Below are positions 9,301 through 19,817 of a DNA stretch of 25,937 nt, piece after piece. Made by a program: the position numbers and the translations under genes. The DNA comes from an uncultured Oscillospiraceae bacterium (GTDB lineage: Bacteria; Bacillota; Clostridia; Oscillospirales; Oscillospiraceae). Positions within the stretch are counted from its first letter, which is position 1; each line of letters opens with the position of its first letter. The notes under the pieces were generated by a model. That model worked only from the letters and a program-made list of their open reading frames with translations, did not search any database and was not told the origin of the DNA. The stretch lies in contig CANRBW010000005.1 in NCBI GenBank assembly GCA_947628975.1, forward strand, positions 1 through 25,937. The letters are read 5' to 3'.

Positions 9301-11116
9301 GGTCGGTCACGTTGCCCACGATCCGGACCACCAGCGGGATCTCCGCCTGGGCCAGCTTCTTCAGAATGTCCTGGTTGGTGTTGGCCTTGCCGCCCTTGCT
9401 GGTCTTGCCGCCGCCGGAGTCCATGCCGGCGGTGTTGAGGATGTTGCCGATGCCGGTGACGGTGGTGCCGTCCGGCGCGGTGACGGAGACGTCGTTTTTG
9501 TTCTCATCGGTTACGTAGAGGACGATGGCGTTCTCCTTCAAAATGCCGTCGTCCCGGTAGGCGCCCACGCCCTCGGTGTAGTTCCAGTGGGCGTAGCCGG
9601 AGCGGTCGTACTCCATGACCTCAATGCCGGTGGCGGTGTAGGACATATTCCCGCTGGTGGTCACCAGCAGGGAGTAGGTCCCGGCGGGGAGACCGGGAAT
9701 GTCGATGCGCACGCCGGTCTCGCCGTCGGCCAGGTCCGCGTCCCGCACCAGATACTCCAGGCCGTCGTCATCCAGCGCGCCGGAGAGCGGCCCGCTGTAA
9801 ACCACCTGGGTCACCTGCTTCGCGCTCACGCCGTCGATCTCGGCGTAGAGGGTCTCGAACCAGCCCCCGGCGTTCATCTCCGCGCTGTCCATGGTGGTGC
9901 CGCAGCCGTTCCGGCACATCCGGGTCACTGGGTCAAAGTCGTGCCCCTTGGCGGGGATCTCCGTATAGTTTTCCTTCTCCTGGCAACGGGAGCACTTCCG
10001 GTGGGCGTTCCAGCCCACGGTGGTGCAGGTGGCCTCCTTCGCCTGGACATTCTCCCAGGCGTGGCCCTGGGCGTTGACCTCCTTCTGCTGGGTGGCGTCG
10101 CAGTTGGGCTCCTCGCAGCCCCAGGTCTCCGTGCCGCTGGCGGTGCAGGTGGCGGTGGTGCGCAGCAGCTTGGTATAGCGGTGCTCGTGCTCCTTGGGCA
10201 GGAGCTTGCCGCAGGTGTCGCACTCGCCGTTGTTGTCGCTGTCCGTATGATTGCCGGTGGCGGGGATGGTATCACCGCCGGTCAGGATCGTCTCGCACAC
10301 CGAGCACATGGTGCCCCCCTCCTGGCCGGGCTCGGAGCAAGTGGGGGCGGTCCCCTCAAAGGGCACCGAGGTGTGGGGCTTCATGGGGGTTTCCACGGTG
10401 TCCGTCTCGCCGCAGATCTCGCAGGTACGGGTCATGGTGCCGGTCTCGGTACAGGTGGCGCTGTCCTCCGACCACGAGCCCCATTGATGGTTCTCGCAGG
10501 GCGGAATGGCGGGGGTGTACTCCAGCTTCAGGGCGTAAATATTGCTGTTATCCGCCCCCATGGAGTACTCGACCCCCCCGATCAGGTCCACCGTCAGCAC
10601 GCGGGGGTTGGCGGCCATGGCGATCTTATCAGTTTCCGCCTTGTTTGCTCCGGGATGTACATAGGTGACCCGCAGGGTGCCGCCGGTAGCGCTGCCGTCA
10701 TCCCTGGCCAGGGTGACCGTCAACTTCCCGTCGGAGGGCGGGGTGAAGACCACGTCCCCCTGCTTTTGCGCCAGCAGGATGCCGTGGGTATACTTGGCGT
10801 AATCCCCCGTCAGCTGGGTCCGTTTGGCGGGATAGGCCACCACGGATTCATTGATGGCGTAAAAGCTGTTGGTGGTGTTCTGCCTCTGGGTGAAATCATG
10901 CACATAATCCTCTTGGGAGGCCGCTGGGACAGCGGCCTCCTCAGACCGGCCGGTCTGAGGGCGCATGGTCCCCACCTCGGCGGGGACCTCCTCTGGGATC
11001 TCCTGGGCCGCCTCCCCCAGCAGGGGCATGGCCGCCCACGCGGGGACCACCGCCAGGCCCACCATCAGCGCCAGCGCGCACAGCAGGCCGATCCACCTTC
11101 TCGCTTGATTCCGCAT
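6383..11116 (-). CDS. Giant secreted multidomain protein with PL1 pectate-lyase domain, Cys-rich repeats and two Ig-like (Big2) domains
   Basis: A 1577-aa exported protein, probably acting on pectin-type polysaccharide outside the cell by Ca2+-dependent beta-elimination. Domains in order: signal peptide (1-28, ending PAWA); a beta-rich module (about 70-200); four Cys-rich repeats with ATCT..G...C..C spacing (about 207-407); a PL1 parallel beta-helix (about 410-905). The helix carries GDGACD, HKTNLIGSGD and SRGPLDRK near 775, the last matching the RxPxxR catalytic-arginine motif. Then come a beta module (about 910-1040), another Cys-rich repeat (about 1050-1110), a Big2 domain (about 1127-1210), a module opening with a Glu/Thr/Lys run (about 1215-1390), a second Big2 domain (about 1400-1485) and a C-terminal module shared with the 942-aa neighbour. 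No LPXTG or SLH anchor is visible. The start is the ATG preceded by GAGAGGA. Lyase activity is inferred from motifs and the substrate is not proven. Confidence 0.9.
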   Translation of the reverse strand: MRNQARRWIGLLCALALMVGLAVVPAWAAMPLLGEAAQEIPEEVPAEVGTMRPQTGRSEEAAVPAASQEDYVHDFTQRQNTTNSFYAINESVVAYPAKRTQLTGDYAKYTHGILLAQKQGDVVFTPPSDGKLTVTLARDDGSATGGTLRVTYVHPGANKAETDKIAMAANPRVLTVDLIGGVEYSMGADNSNIYALKLEYTPAIPPCENHQWGSWSEDSATCTETGTMTRTCEICGETDTVETPMKPHTSVPFEGTAPTCSEPGQEGGTMCSVCETILTGGDTIPATGNHTDSDNNGECDTCGKLLPKEHEHRYTKLLRTTATCTASGTETWGCEEPNCDATQQKEVNAQGHAWENVQAKEATCTTVGWNAHRKCSRCQEKENYTEIPAKGHDFDPVTRMCRNGCGTTMDSAEMNAGGWFETLYAEIDGVSAKQVTQVVYSGPLSGALDDDGLEYLVRDADLADGETGVRIDIPGLPAGTYSLLVTTSGNMSYTATGIEVMEYDRSGYAHWNYTEGVGAYRDDGILKENAIVLYVTDENKNDVSVTAPDGTTVTGIGNILNTAGMDSGGGKTSKGGKANTNQDILKKLAQAEIPLVVRIVGNVTDPEGTTVFDSLDYGGTVGDNGGMARMKDARDVTVEGIGTDACMDGWGLHFMASKGYPNLGESFEVRNLSFRNVPEDCIGMEGQQEGSVAYDVERGWVHNCAFYVPNITHPAESDKAQGDGACDFKRGQYFTMDYCYYEGYHKTNLIGSGDSEANGTQHHITWHHNYYKNCESRGPLDRKANVHIYNCIFENQISYAMNPRVDGYIFSEYNSFQMCKAPRRIDAKSPGTIKSYNDALRGCIEDTESNSLVTVTDRKTTAASNNLYKDFEMHSEMSYIPNGDYKLDKDHITARANVLAYAGPMKAQVVTPEEVDASVVLADRTPTGNVALPFNEDMGSYISASGTKGNIVFNISGVSSGALKFGKDGDGTTGQNIVFQVGEPFDITMTGSGIALVNEAGAAVMNDAGTATDLPAGVYFIEPNNMQPGKDGGPATWKDGTLSHLTITAAAKHVEPHVHSFGSYVKTREATCTMPGLETARCSCGETDTREIPKIGHHYVGGACEMCGLRESVGYNPDASGQDTPEPPSVVAVTGITMEEDVVYVDQGSTVHLSATVEPSSATNKSVTWAVTENPEVASVVATTGLVTGKTPGTATITATTRDGGYTATCTVHVTGVTKTERQFVANDYTGKTHDGAVTEADKTEIETKTKTETKTENAFTLDPVGGTWRIGSNKTYLTTAAKGGSALVFSISNPTNTVKLELSSTGGGNYSVVALLDGDGQRVDDTAGHNVEAIHGTGVTTVTFENLPVGTYKIVSPDVTEAEVAQETGVAATGFGGRGVGIHVVTITETQREDDDRVLVSSVTLSASSSKVEMGKTLQINAAVLPAEATVKTLTWSSSRPQVATVSTTGLVTGVGPGETVITATARDGSGKRGTYTVTVEAAVVDSGNLGATGQQVTWTLDSTGTLRITNTDNHLAAADYVFVSLWGADGRFQGVKLIRADRLAVSVGKNWDHMKLLWLNHELAPKCDDVEVEAQ

Positions 11117-11193
11117 AGCCGGATCCCATCCTCTCTTATCGATTCGTGGCGGCGGCCCCTCCGGGCCCCCGCCTCCACACTGGAATATCCTCT

Positions 11194-11222
11194 ATCTTAG
11201 TGCGATTTTCCCAAAAAGTCAA
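11194..11222 (-). promoter_or_regulatory. Sigma-A promoter of the 1577-aa lyase gene
   Basis: On the minus strand TTGACT (11217-11222), a 17-base spacer and TAAGAT (11194-11199) form a good vegetative promoter about 78 bases before the ATG. The stretch from GGATTGACTTTTTGG through TCGCACTAAG is nearly the same as at the promoter of the 942-aa paralog, with only the five bases between them differing. Confidence 0.75.
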
Positions 11223-11287
11223 TCCACTTTCCAAAACTTTTTGCCAAAAGCGCCAGAGCTATTTCATGTTTTTTCCAGCCCGGCCGG

Positions 11288-11326
11288 AAAAAAGGCGGCC
11301 CGGCGCTCCGAGGAACGCCGGGCCGC
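11288..11326 (-). terminator. Terminator of the 942-aa lyase gene
   Basis: An 11-bp perfect GC stem (GCGGCCCGGCG, 11295-11305, with CGCCGGGCCGC, 11316-11326) is followed on the minus strand by C and six T (11288-11293). It lies about 70 bases past the stop of the 942-aa gene and upstream of the 1577-aa gene's promoter, so the two lyase genes are separate transcription units. Confidence 0.88.
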
Positions 11327-11396
11327 GCGGGGGGGACGAGGGGAAAAGCGCCCCCCGGAAGTCGGTCACGGGAACGGGGGAGGGGTCCCCCGGCGG

Positions 11397-14225
11397 TCAG
11401 TTGCCGTAGACGGTGGCGGCCGCGCTCATGGGCTGGTCCTTGGCGCCCAGCCAGAACAGCTTCATCTTGGCGGCGGTGGCGCTCACCGCGGTGGTGGTGT
11501 CGGAGGCCAGCACCTTCACCCCCGTCATCCGGCCGGCGGCGTCATAGGTGGCGGCCATCACCTGGTCGCCGGCTTCCATCCCGGTGACGGTCAGCTGGCC
11601 GGAGGCGTAGCTCCACTCCAGGTCCCGGTCCGCGCCGTCCATGACGTTGGGGGTGGGGGTGGTGCCGCCCTGGCCGCCGCCGCCCTCGCCGCCGCCTTCG
11701 CCGCCGCTCGCGGGCGCGGCCTCGGTGACGGTGATGGTCATCACCCGGGCGGCATAAGCGACGCCGTCGTCGGAGGTCACCAGATACTCCCCGGCCTCCT
11801 CCGCGGTCACGGTGGTGGTAAAGCCCTTCCCATCCTTGCTCTCGGTGGACAGCACGGTGCCGTCCTTCTTCTTGACGGCCAGCGTCGTGGTCTGCCCCTC
11901 CTTGGGCGAACCCCATTCCACCTTGATGGTGGCGGGCGCGTTGGTCACGGTGAAGCTGATGCCGTCGGTGCCGTTCTTGGGCATTTCAAAGAACTCCGCC
12001 CGGGTGCCCTCACAGTTGCCTTTGTCGCTCGCGTGGCGCTTGATCACTTTGCCATTGGCGTGGAAGTAGTTTCCGGTTTCGTCCTCCATCTCGTTCGCCT
12101 CTAAATCAGAGGACTTGTTTTCATTATACACCTTGGTCATGGTAAAGTCGCTGGCTTTCAGGGAATAGCTGGTGCCGGTGGAGCCGGAGCCGCCGCCAGT
12201 GGAACCGCCGCCGGTGGAAGAGATGGTGGCGCCGCAGACAGAGCACTTGCCGGTGCCGTCATCGGTGTGATGACCGGCGATCTGCCGTGTCTTGCCGGTC
12301 GGCTGGCCACAGCTGGTGCAGTATTCCGTCTCCTCGCCGGGGATCAGAGCCTGGGTCTCAGGGTTGCAGCTGCCGGGGGTGGTCTCTTTCCAGTACGTCA
12401 CATCATGGGTGTGCTCACCGGAGATGGCGCCGTCCACCGTGCCGCCCACCTTCACCAGAGAGCTCTTGTAGCCGTTGATCTTCTCCGCCAGCTCGGGGGT
12501 GGGCTGAATGTGCTTATGCGAGCTGTCATAAACGTCGCTGTTGTCCTGGATCTGGTAGTCGAAGTCGCTGCCACCCTGACGGCCCGCCTCGGCCTTGACA
12601 ATGGTGGGGACATCCGCCGCATTGTCCAACTTATACGTGTAGAAGCCAGGGTCGGTGTCGAAGTTGTTATACCCGGTGCCGCCCTTCTTGGCCTTTACCT
12701 CGGCGGGCACTTTCTCGTCCTTGGTCCCGGCGTCATAGTAGTCAAATTCAGTGTGGTCCTGAGAGTAGGGGACCGGGGCCTTTCCGCCCTCGATGTAGTT
12801 GCCGAAGGCTTTGATCATGCCGCCGTCCTCGCCGGAGAAGGTGCCGCCGTCGCTGCCCTGCTCGGAGATGAGCATGGGGTGCTGGCAGTTGCGGAAGTAG
12901 TTGTTCTCTACGAAGATGCTGGAGCCAGTGGTGGCGCCCACGCCGTGCTTGGCGTTGTCGTCATAGTAGTTGTTGTAGACGTGGCAGTGGTCGGTGTAAC
13001 GGACGCGGGGATGGCGGGAGTCGGAGTGGTCGAACCAGTTGTGGTGATAGGTCAGATAGTCCATGTTGTCATCCAGGCCACACAGGCACGCCTTCCCGCT
13101 GTCCCAGAAGTGGTTGTAGGACAGCGTGGCATGCTTGACGCCCTTGGTGTCCAGGGAGCCGTCGCCCTTGGCCTGGTCGGCGTCGCCCGCTTTCATACCG
13201 TAGAAGATGTCGCAGTTGTGGACCCATACGTATTCGCAGGCCGGCTGGAAGCCGATGCTGTCCGCCTCGTCGGAGTTGCAGTTCATGCTGCCCAGGTTGC
13301 GAACCTCCACTTCGTTGACATTGCAAAAGCGCAGGCCGATGCCGTAGAGCACCGCGTCGTTGCCCACGCCCTCAATGGTGAGCGGGGCCTTGGCCTCCTT
13401 ATAGCAAATATCGCCCTTGTAGTCTTTATTGTTCAGGGAGGTCGCGGCTCCTTCATGGTTTGTGCCGGTGATCTCCAGGCCGGAGTACTGGCCCGGCAGA
13501 TGGGCCTTGGCGCCCGAGTAGTCATTGGCGACCGTGCCGATGATACGGATGCAGAGGGGATCGGTCTCCTTCCCCTTCTTATAGGCGTCCAGAATACCGG
13601 GAAGACCGATAACCTCGGTGTCTTCTCCCTTGCCCTTTACATCGACTCCCAGCTTGACGGTGCTGGCGGTCTCCTGGGTGATGTAGACCACCTTGGCGTT
13701 TTCCTTCAGCGTGCCGTCCATGTTGTAGGCGCCGGGTTCGTGACCGTCCGCGAACGCGTAGCCGGAACGGTCATAGGCCGTGACCGTCAGATCCTCGGTG
13801 GTCATGGTCGCGCCGGTGTTGGCCGTCACCTTGATCTGATAGGTGCCCGCTTTCAGGCCCAGGGCGTCCACCCGCATATAGCCGGGGTACTGGCGGATCA
13901 GCTCATCGTCCAGCTGTGTCTCCTTACCGGCGGAGTCAATGATGGAGGCCGTGTACTTGCTGACGCCCTCGGCGGGCTTCCACGTGGCGTAGGCGCTCTC
14001 ATGCTGACCGGCGGCGTTCATAAAGCCGCCCGCCGCGGCCAGGTCAGCGGAGGAATCGTCCACAGCCGCGCTGTGGACGGCGGCTCCTGGAGCCGCCGCC
14101 TCCGCGGGTACCTCCGCCGTCTCCCCCAGCAGGGGCATGGCCGCCCCGGCGGGGAGAATGACCAGGCCCGCCGTCAGCGCCAGGGCGCACAGCAGGCTGA
14201 CCCACTTTTTGGTTTGACTTTTCAT
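11397..14225 (-). CDS. Secreted multidomain protein with PL1 pectate-lyase domain
   Basis: A 942-aa exported protein and probable pectate lyase. It has a signal peptide (1-28) followed by AMPLLGE, the same post-signal motif as in the 1577-aa neighbour. An N-terminal beta module (about 50-150) precedes a PL1 beta-helix (about 155-540). The helix carries VWVHNCDIF, KGDGSLD, SYNHFWDSGKACLCG, YHHNWFDHSDSRHPRVR and HVYNNYYDD. SRHPRVR near residue 403 is the RxPxxR catalytic-arginine motif, and the Asp residues of GDGSLD and DHSD fit the Ca2+ site. A Cys-rich repeat with CTSCG and CSVCG (about 610-670), a beta module (about 690-830), a Gly/Glu linker and the shared C-terminal module follow. The ATG at 14225 has the strong site AGGAGAGGAAGGA upstream. 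It has its own promoter and terminator. Family membership is clear; pectin as the substrate is inferred. Confidence 0.93.
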   Translation of the reverse strand: MKSQTKKWVSLLCALALTAGLVILPAGAAMPLLGETAEVPAEAAAPGAAVHSAAVDDSSADLAAAGGFMNAAGQHESAYATWKPAEGVSKYTASIIDSAGKETQLDDELIRQYPGYMRVDALGLKAGTYQIKVTANTGATMTTEDLTVTAYDRSGYAFADGHEPGAYNMDGTLKENAKVVYITQETASTVKLGVDVKGKGEDTEVIGLPGILDAYKKGKETDPLCIRIIGTVANDYSGAKAHLPGQYSGLEITGTNHEGAATSLNNKDYKGDICYKEAKAPLTIEGVGNDAVLYGIGLRFCNVNEVEVRNLGSMNCNSDEADSIGFQPACEYVWVHNCDIFYGMKAGDADQAKGDGSLDTKGVKHATLSYNHFWDSGKACLCGLDDNMDYLTYHHNWFDHSDSRHPRVRYTDHCHVYNNYYDDNAKHGVGATTGSSIFVENNYFRNCQHPMLISEQGSDGGTFSGEDGGMIKAFGNYIEGGKAPVPYSQDHTEFDYYDAGTKDEKVPAEVKAKKGGTGYNNFDTDPGFYTYKLDNAADVPTIVKAEAGRQGGSDFDYQIQDNSDVYDSSHKHIQPTPELAEKINGYKSSLVKVGGTVDGAISGEHTHDVTYWKETTPGSCNPETQALIPGEETEYCTSCGQPTGKTRQIAGHHTDDGTGKCSVCGATISSTGGGSTGGGSGSTGTSYSLKASDFTMTKVYNENKSSDLEANEMEDETGNYFHANGKVIKRHASDKGNCEGTRAEFFEMPKNGTDGISFTVTNAPATIKVEWGSPKEGQTTTLAVKKKDGTVLSTESKDGKGFTTTVTAEEAGEYLVTSDDGVAYAARVMTITVTEAAPASGGEGGGEGGGGQGGTTPTPNVMDGADRDLEWSYASGQLTVTGMEAGDQVMAATYDAAGRMTGVKVLASDTTTAVSATAAKMKLFWLGAKDQPMSAAATVYGN

Positions 14226-14312
14226 AGCTGGTTCCTTCCTCTCCTGATGATCGTTCCGGCGGCGCCCGGCCCCCCGGCCGAACCTCCACCACTTAACAAA
14301 AAACTACTATAT

Positions 14313-14341
14313 AGCTTAGTGCGAACTGTCCAAAAAGTCAA
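14313..14341 (-). promoter_or_regulatory. Sigma-A-like promoter of the 942-aa lyase gene
   Basis: On the minus strand TTGACT (14336-14341), a 17-base spacer and TAAGCT (14313-14318) lie about 90 bases before the ATG. TATATA just downstream is an alternative -10. The core matches the promoter of the 1577-aa paralog, including TCGCACTAAG in the spacer and -10 region, which points to shared regulation or a recent common origin. Confidence 0.65.
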
Positions 14342-14395
14342 TCCCTCTCCCGGAATTTTTTGCGTAACCCCACAGATTTTTTCGCCCCAGGCGCG

Positions 14396-14424
14396 AAAAA
14401 AAGGGGAGGGGTCGCCCCCTCCCC
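14396..14424 (-). terminator. Second terminator behind the atp operon
   Basis: The stem GGGGAGGGG (14403-14411) with CCCCTCCCC (14416-14424) has a 4-base loop and is followed on the minus strand by seven T (14396-14402). It stands directly behind the first atp terminator and ahead of the 942-aa gene's promoter, so it protects that gene from readthrough of the highly expressed operon. Confidence 0.8.
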
Positions 14425-14436
14425 CTCTCCGGGCGG

Positions 14437-14466
14437 AAAAAAGGAGGGGCCCGCGCCCCTCCTTTT
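14437..14466 (-). terminator. First terminator behind atpC
   Basis: The stem AAAAGGAGGGGC (14439-14450) with GCCCCTCCTTTT (14455-14466) has a 4-base loop and ends on the minus strand in six T (14437-14442). It lies seven bases past the atpC stop and ends the atp operon. Confidence 0.9.
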
Positions 14467-14472
14467 GTCGGT

Positions 14473-14877
14473 TCAGTCCGCCGCCGCGCGGAGCCGGGTC
14501 AGCGCCCGGTAGAGCTTGGCCCGGGCCAACTCCAGCTCGGCGCTGTCCTTGGCGGCCTGGATCTTCTGGCGGGCCTTTTCCTCCGCCTTCTGGGCCCTGG
14601 CCTTGTCGATGTCCTCGGCCCACTCGAAGGTGGTGGCCACCAGCCGCACGTCCTCCCCGGTCACCGACAGCATCCCCCCCGCGCAGGCGGCGCGGCGGCG
14701 CTGGTCGCCGGGCAGGACCACGGTGGCCTCCCCGATCCCCAGGGCGGTGACGTAGGGGGCGTGGCGGGGCAGGATGCACACGTCCCCGCCCTTGGCCCGG
14801 ACGATGAGCTTTTCCGCCTCCCCGTCGTAGAAGCTGCCGTCGGGGGTCACGATCTGAAGATGAAATGTCATGGTCAT
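14473..14877 (-). CDS. atpC: F1Fo ATP synthase epsilon subunit
   Basis: The epsilon subunit sits on the central stalk with gamma and restrains ATP hydrolysis. The protein has about 134 aa, the usual length. It opens with the beta-sandwich MTFHLQIVTPDGSFYDGEAEKL and PRHAPYVTALGIGEA, and ends in a two-helix domain with LARAKLYRALTRL. Three in-frame starts lie close together: GTG 14880, ATG 14877 and ATG 14871. AGGA is 7 bases before 14877, which is the choice here; 14871 is also possible. It is the last gene of the operon, 29 bases after atpD and just before two terminators. Confidence 0.95.
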   Translation of the reverse strand: MTMTFHLQIVTPDGSFYDGEAEKLIVRAKGGDVCILPRHAPYVTALGIGEATVVLPGDQRRRAACAGGMLSVTGEDVRLVATTFEWAEDIDKARAQKAEEKARQKIQAAKDSAELELARAKLYRALTRLRAAAD

Positions 14878-14906
14878 CACCCTTTCCTGGAGGGGGTGGG
14901 CGGCCG

Positions 14907-16301
<1,395 letters not shown>

Positions 16302-16336
16302 AGGCGTCTCTCCTTACACTCTCGGAAATGGGGGCC

Positions 16337-17188
16337 TCACGCCTCGGCGCCGGCCACGATCTCCGTGATCTCCTGGGTGATGGCCCCTTGCCGGGCCCGG
16401 TTGTACTTGAGGGACAGGTCCTCGATCATCTCGCCGGCGTTCTTGCTGGCCGCGTCCATGGCGGTGCGGCGGGCGCCCAGCTCGCTGGCCAGGCTCTCCG
16501 CCACCGCCCCCCACAGCAGCCCGCCCACATACTCCGGCACGATGGCGTTATAGACCGCGGCGGCGGAGGGTTCGTACTCGATGAGGCTCTGGGCCTTCTC
16601 CCGGCGCTCCGACCGGTCGTGGTGGATGGGCAGGACCCGCACCACCTCCGGCTGCTGGGACAGCATGGAGACGAACCGGGTGTAGCCCACATACAGCGCG
16701 TCGAACTCGCCCTGGCGGAACCGGTCGCACAGCAGACGGGCCATGGAGAAGCAGTCCCGCAGGGTGATGGCCTCCACCGAGGCGTAGTCCCCGCTCAGGC
16801 TCTCCACCGCCCGGCGGGCGCAGTATTCCACCGCCTTCTTCCCCACGGGCAGGGCGCAGACCTGTCCCTGGCCCATGTGCTCCCACACCGCCTTGAACAG
16901 GTTGTTGTTGTACCCGCCCGCCAGGCCCCGGTCCCCGGCGATGACCACATAGCAGGCCCGCTCCCCCTTCTCCTCCCGGACGAAGGGGGAGGAGAAGTCG
17001 GTGTTGGTCAGGGCGATGTCCGCCAGGGTCTGGCGCAGGGTGGTGAAGTAGGGCCGGGTGGACTCCGAGCGCTCCTTGGCCCGGCGCAGCTTGGAGGAGG
17101 CCACCAGCTCCATGGCCTTGGTGATCTGCATGGTGCTCTCCACGCTCTTGATGCGCAGTTTGATGTCCTTCATGGATGAAGCCGCCAT
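16337..17188 (-). CDS. atpG: F1Fo ATP synthase gamma subunit
   Basis: Gamma is the rotating central shaft that couples the c-ring to the beta subunits. The 283 aa fit the family. The N-terminal coiled-coil helix has MKDIKLRIKSVESTMQITKA and ELVASSKLRRAKE, and the C-terminal helix has AMDAASKNAGEMIEDLSLKYN followed by RARQGAITQEITEIVAGAEA, the usual signature. The ATG at 17188 is preceded by AAGGAGGTG. It begins 18 bases after atpA ends, so translation is probably coupled. Confidence 0.98.
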   Translation of the reverse strand: MAASSMKDIKLRIKSVESTMQITKAMELVASSKLRRAKERSESTRPYFTTLRQTLADIALTNTDFSSPFVREEKGERACYVVIAGDRGLAGGYNNNLFKAVWEHMGQGQVCALPVGKKAVEYCARRAVESLSGDYASVEAITLRDCFSMARLLCDRFRQGEFDALYVGYTRFVSMLSQQPEVVRVLPIHHDRSERREKAQSLIEYEPSAAAVYNAIVPEYVGGLLWGAVAESLASELGARRTAMDAASKNAGEMIEDLSLKYNRARQGAITQEITEIVAGAEA

Positions 17189-17206
17189 GGCCCCTCACCT
17201 CCTTTT

Positions 17207-18727
<1,521 letters not shown>

Positions 18728-18755
18728 CGTCTCACCAACCTTCCAATGGTTCCCG

Positions 18756-19283
18756 TCACTGGGTCAACAGCCGGCGCAGGGCGTCCAGCCGGCCGGCGGC
18801 GGTGCCGTCCAGCTCCCGGCCCTGGCAGCGCAGCTTGACGCCGCCCAGCACCGCGGGGTCCAGCCTGCTGTGGAGCTCGATGGTCTTGCCCGTCTTGGCC
18901 GCCAGCTTCTGGCGCAGGGCGTCCTGCTGGCTGTCGGTCAGGGGCACCGCCGAGATGACCTCCACCGGCAGGATGCCCCGCTGGGCGTAGACCAGGGTCC
19001 GGAACTGCTCCAGACACCCGGCGCTGAGGCCCAGGGCGGAGCGCTCGCAGAGGAGCTTCAGCAGGTGCAGGACGTAGGGGTGGACCCCCTCGAAGGCCTG
19101 GTCCAGCAGGCCCAGGCGCTCCTCCTTGGGCAGGGCGGGGTTCTGCACCAGGGTCAGGTATCCCGGTTCCGCCCGGAAGGCCTCCACCGCCAGCGTCAGC
19201 CCCTCCATCACCTGGTCCACGCAGTTCTCCTCGTCGGCCAGGGCGTAGACGGCGTCGCCGTACTCCTTCTCCAGGGCGGTCAT
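18756..19283 (-). CDS. atpH: F1Fo ATP synthase delta subunit
   Basis: Delta (the OSCP equivalent) holds the peripheral stalk to the top of F1. The 175 aa match the family. An N-terminal helical domain is followed by the more conserved C-terminal domain with LPVEVISAVPLTDSQQDALR and VLGGVKLRCQGRELDGT, typical of delta. Its start overlaps the stop of atpF by four bases (ATGA at 19280-19283), which suggests translational coupling of the two stator subunits. Confidence 0.95.
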   Translation of the reverse strand: MTALEKEYGDAVYALADEENCVDQVMEGLTLAVEAFRAEPGYLTLVQNPALPKEERLGLLDQAFEGVHPYVLHLLKLLCERSALGLSAGCLEQFRTLVYAQRGILPVEVISAVPLTDSQQDALRQKLAAKTGKTIELHSRLDPAVLGGVKLRCQGRELDGTAAGRLDALRRLLTQ

Positions 19284-19786
19284 GTCTCGTCACCCACGTG
19301 GCTGATAAAGTCGTCGATCAGGTCCCGGTGGGCCTTGGGGTCGATCTCCTTCTCCACCACCATGCCGGCCAGGTCGATCACCAGCTCGGAGATGTCGCCC
19401 TTCAGCTCGCTGGCCGCCTTGCGCCGCTCGTTCTCGATCTCGGCGTCCGCCTTGGTCTTCATGGCGGCGGCCTCCGCCCTGGCGGCGTTGACCAGCTCCT
19501 CGCTGCGGGCGGTGGCCCGGTCGGTGGCGGTCTTGACGATCTGGGACGCCTCCGCTCTGGCGCCGGAGAGGCGGGTCTCGCACTCCTGGCGCATGGCCTC
19601 CGCCTCGCCCTGGGCCTTCTCCGCCTTGTCGTAGGTCTCCTCGATCTGCTCCCGGCGCTGGCGCAGGATCTTCTGCACCGGCTTGAACAGCAGCTTCTTC
19701 ACGCCCAGGGTCAGGATCAGCAGGTTACAGAGCTGGAAGATGAGGGTCCACGGCGCGACGGTCACCAAATCTTGAAATTCTTTCAT
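19280..19786 (-). CDS. atpF: F1Fo ATP synthase b subunit
   Basis: Subunit b forms the peripheral stalk. The 168 aa start with one membrane helix (about residues 12-30, PWTLIFQLCNLLILTLGVKKLLF). A long charged, Ala/Glu-rich coiled coil follows to the C terminus (KAEKAQGEAEAMRQECETRL). Only one b-type gene is present, so the stalk should be a homodimer. The gene lies 62 bases after atpE and overlaps atpH by four bases. Confidence 0.96.
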   Translation of the reverse strand: MKEFQDLVTVAPWTLIFQLCNLLILTLGVKKLLFKPVQKILRQRREQIEETYDKAEKAQGEAEAMRQECETRLSGARAEASQIVKTATDRATARSEELVNAARAEAAAMKTKADAEIENERRKAASELKGDISELVIDLAGMVVEKEIDPKAHRDLIDDFISHVGDET

Positions 19787-19817
19787 ACCGCTTCCTCCTT
19801 ATGGCAGGAAAAACAAC

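Noticed and set aside
8756..14750. Very long plus-strand frames (814 and 827 codons) opposite the two lyase genes
   Set aside because: Antisense shadows made by GC-biased third positions. The minus-strand frames have signal peptides, catalytic motifs, promoters and terminators.
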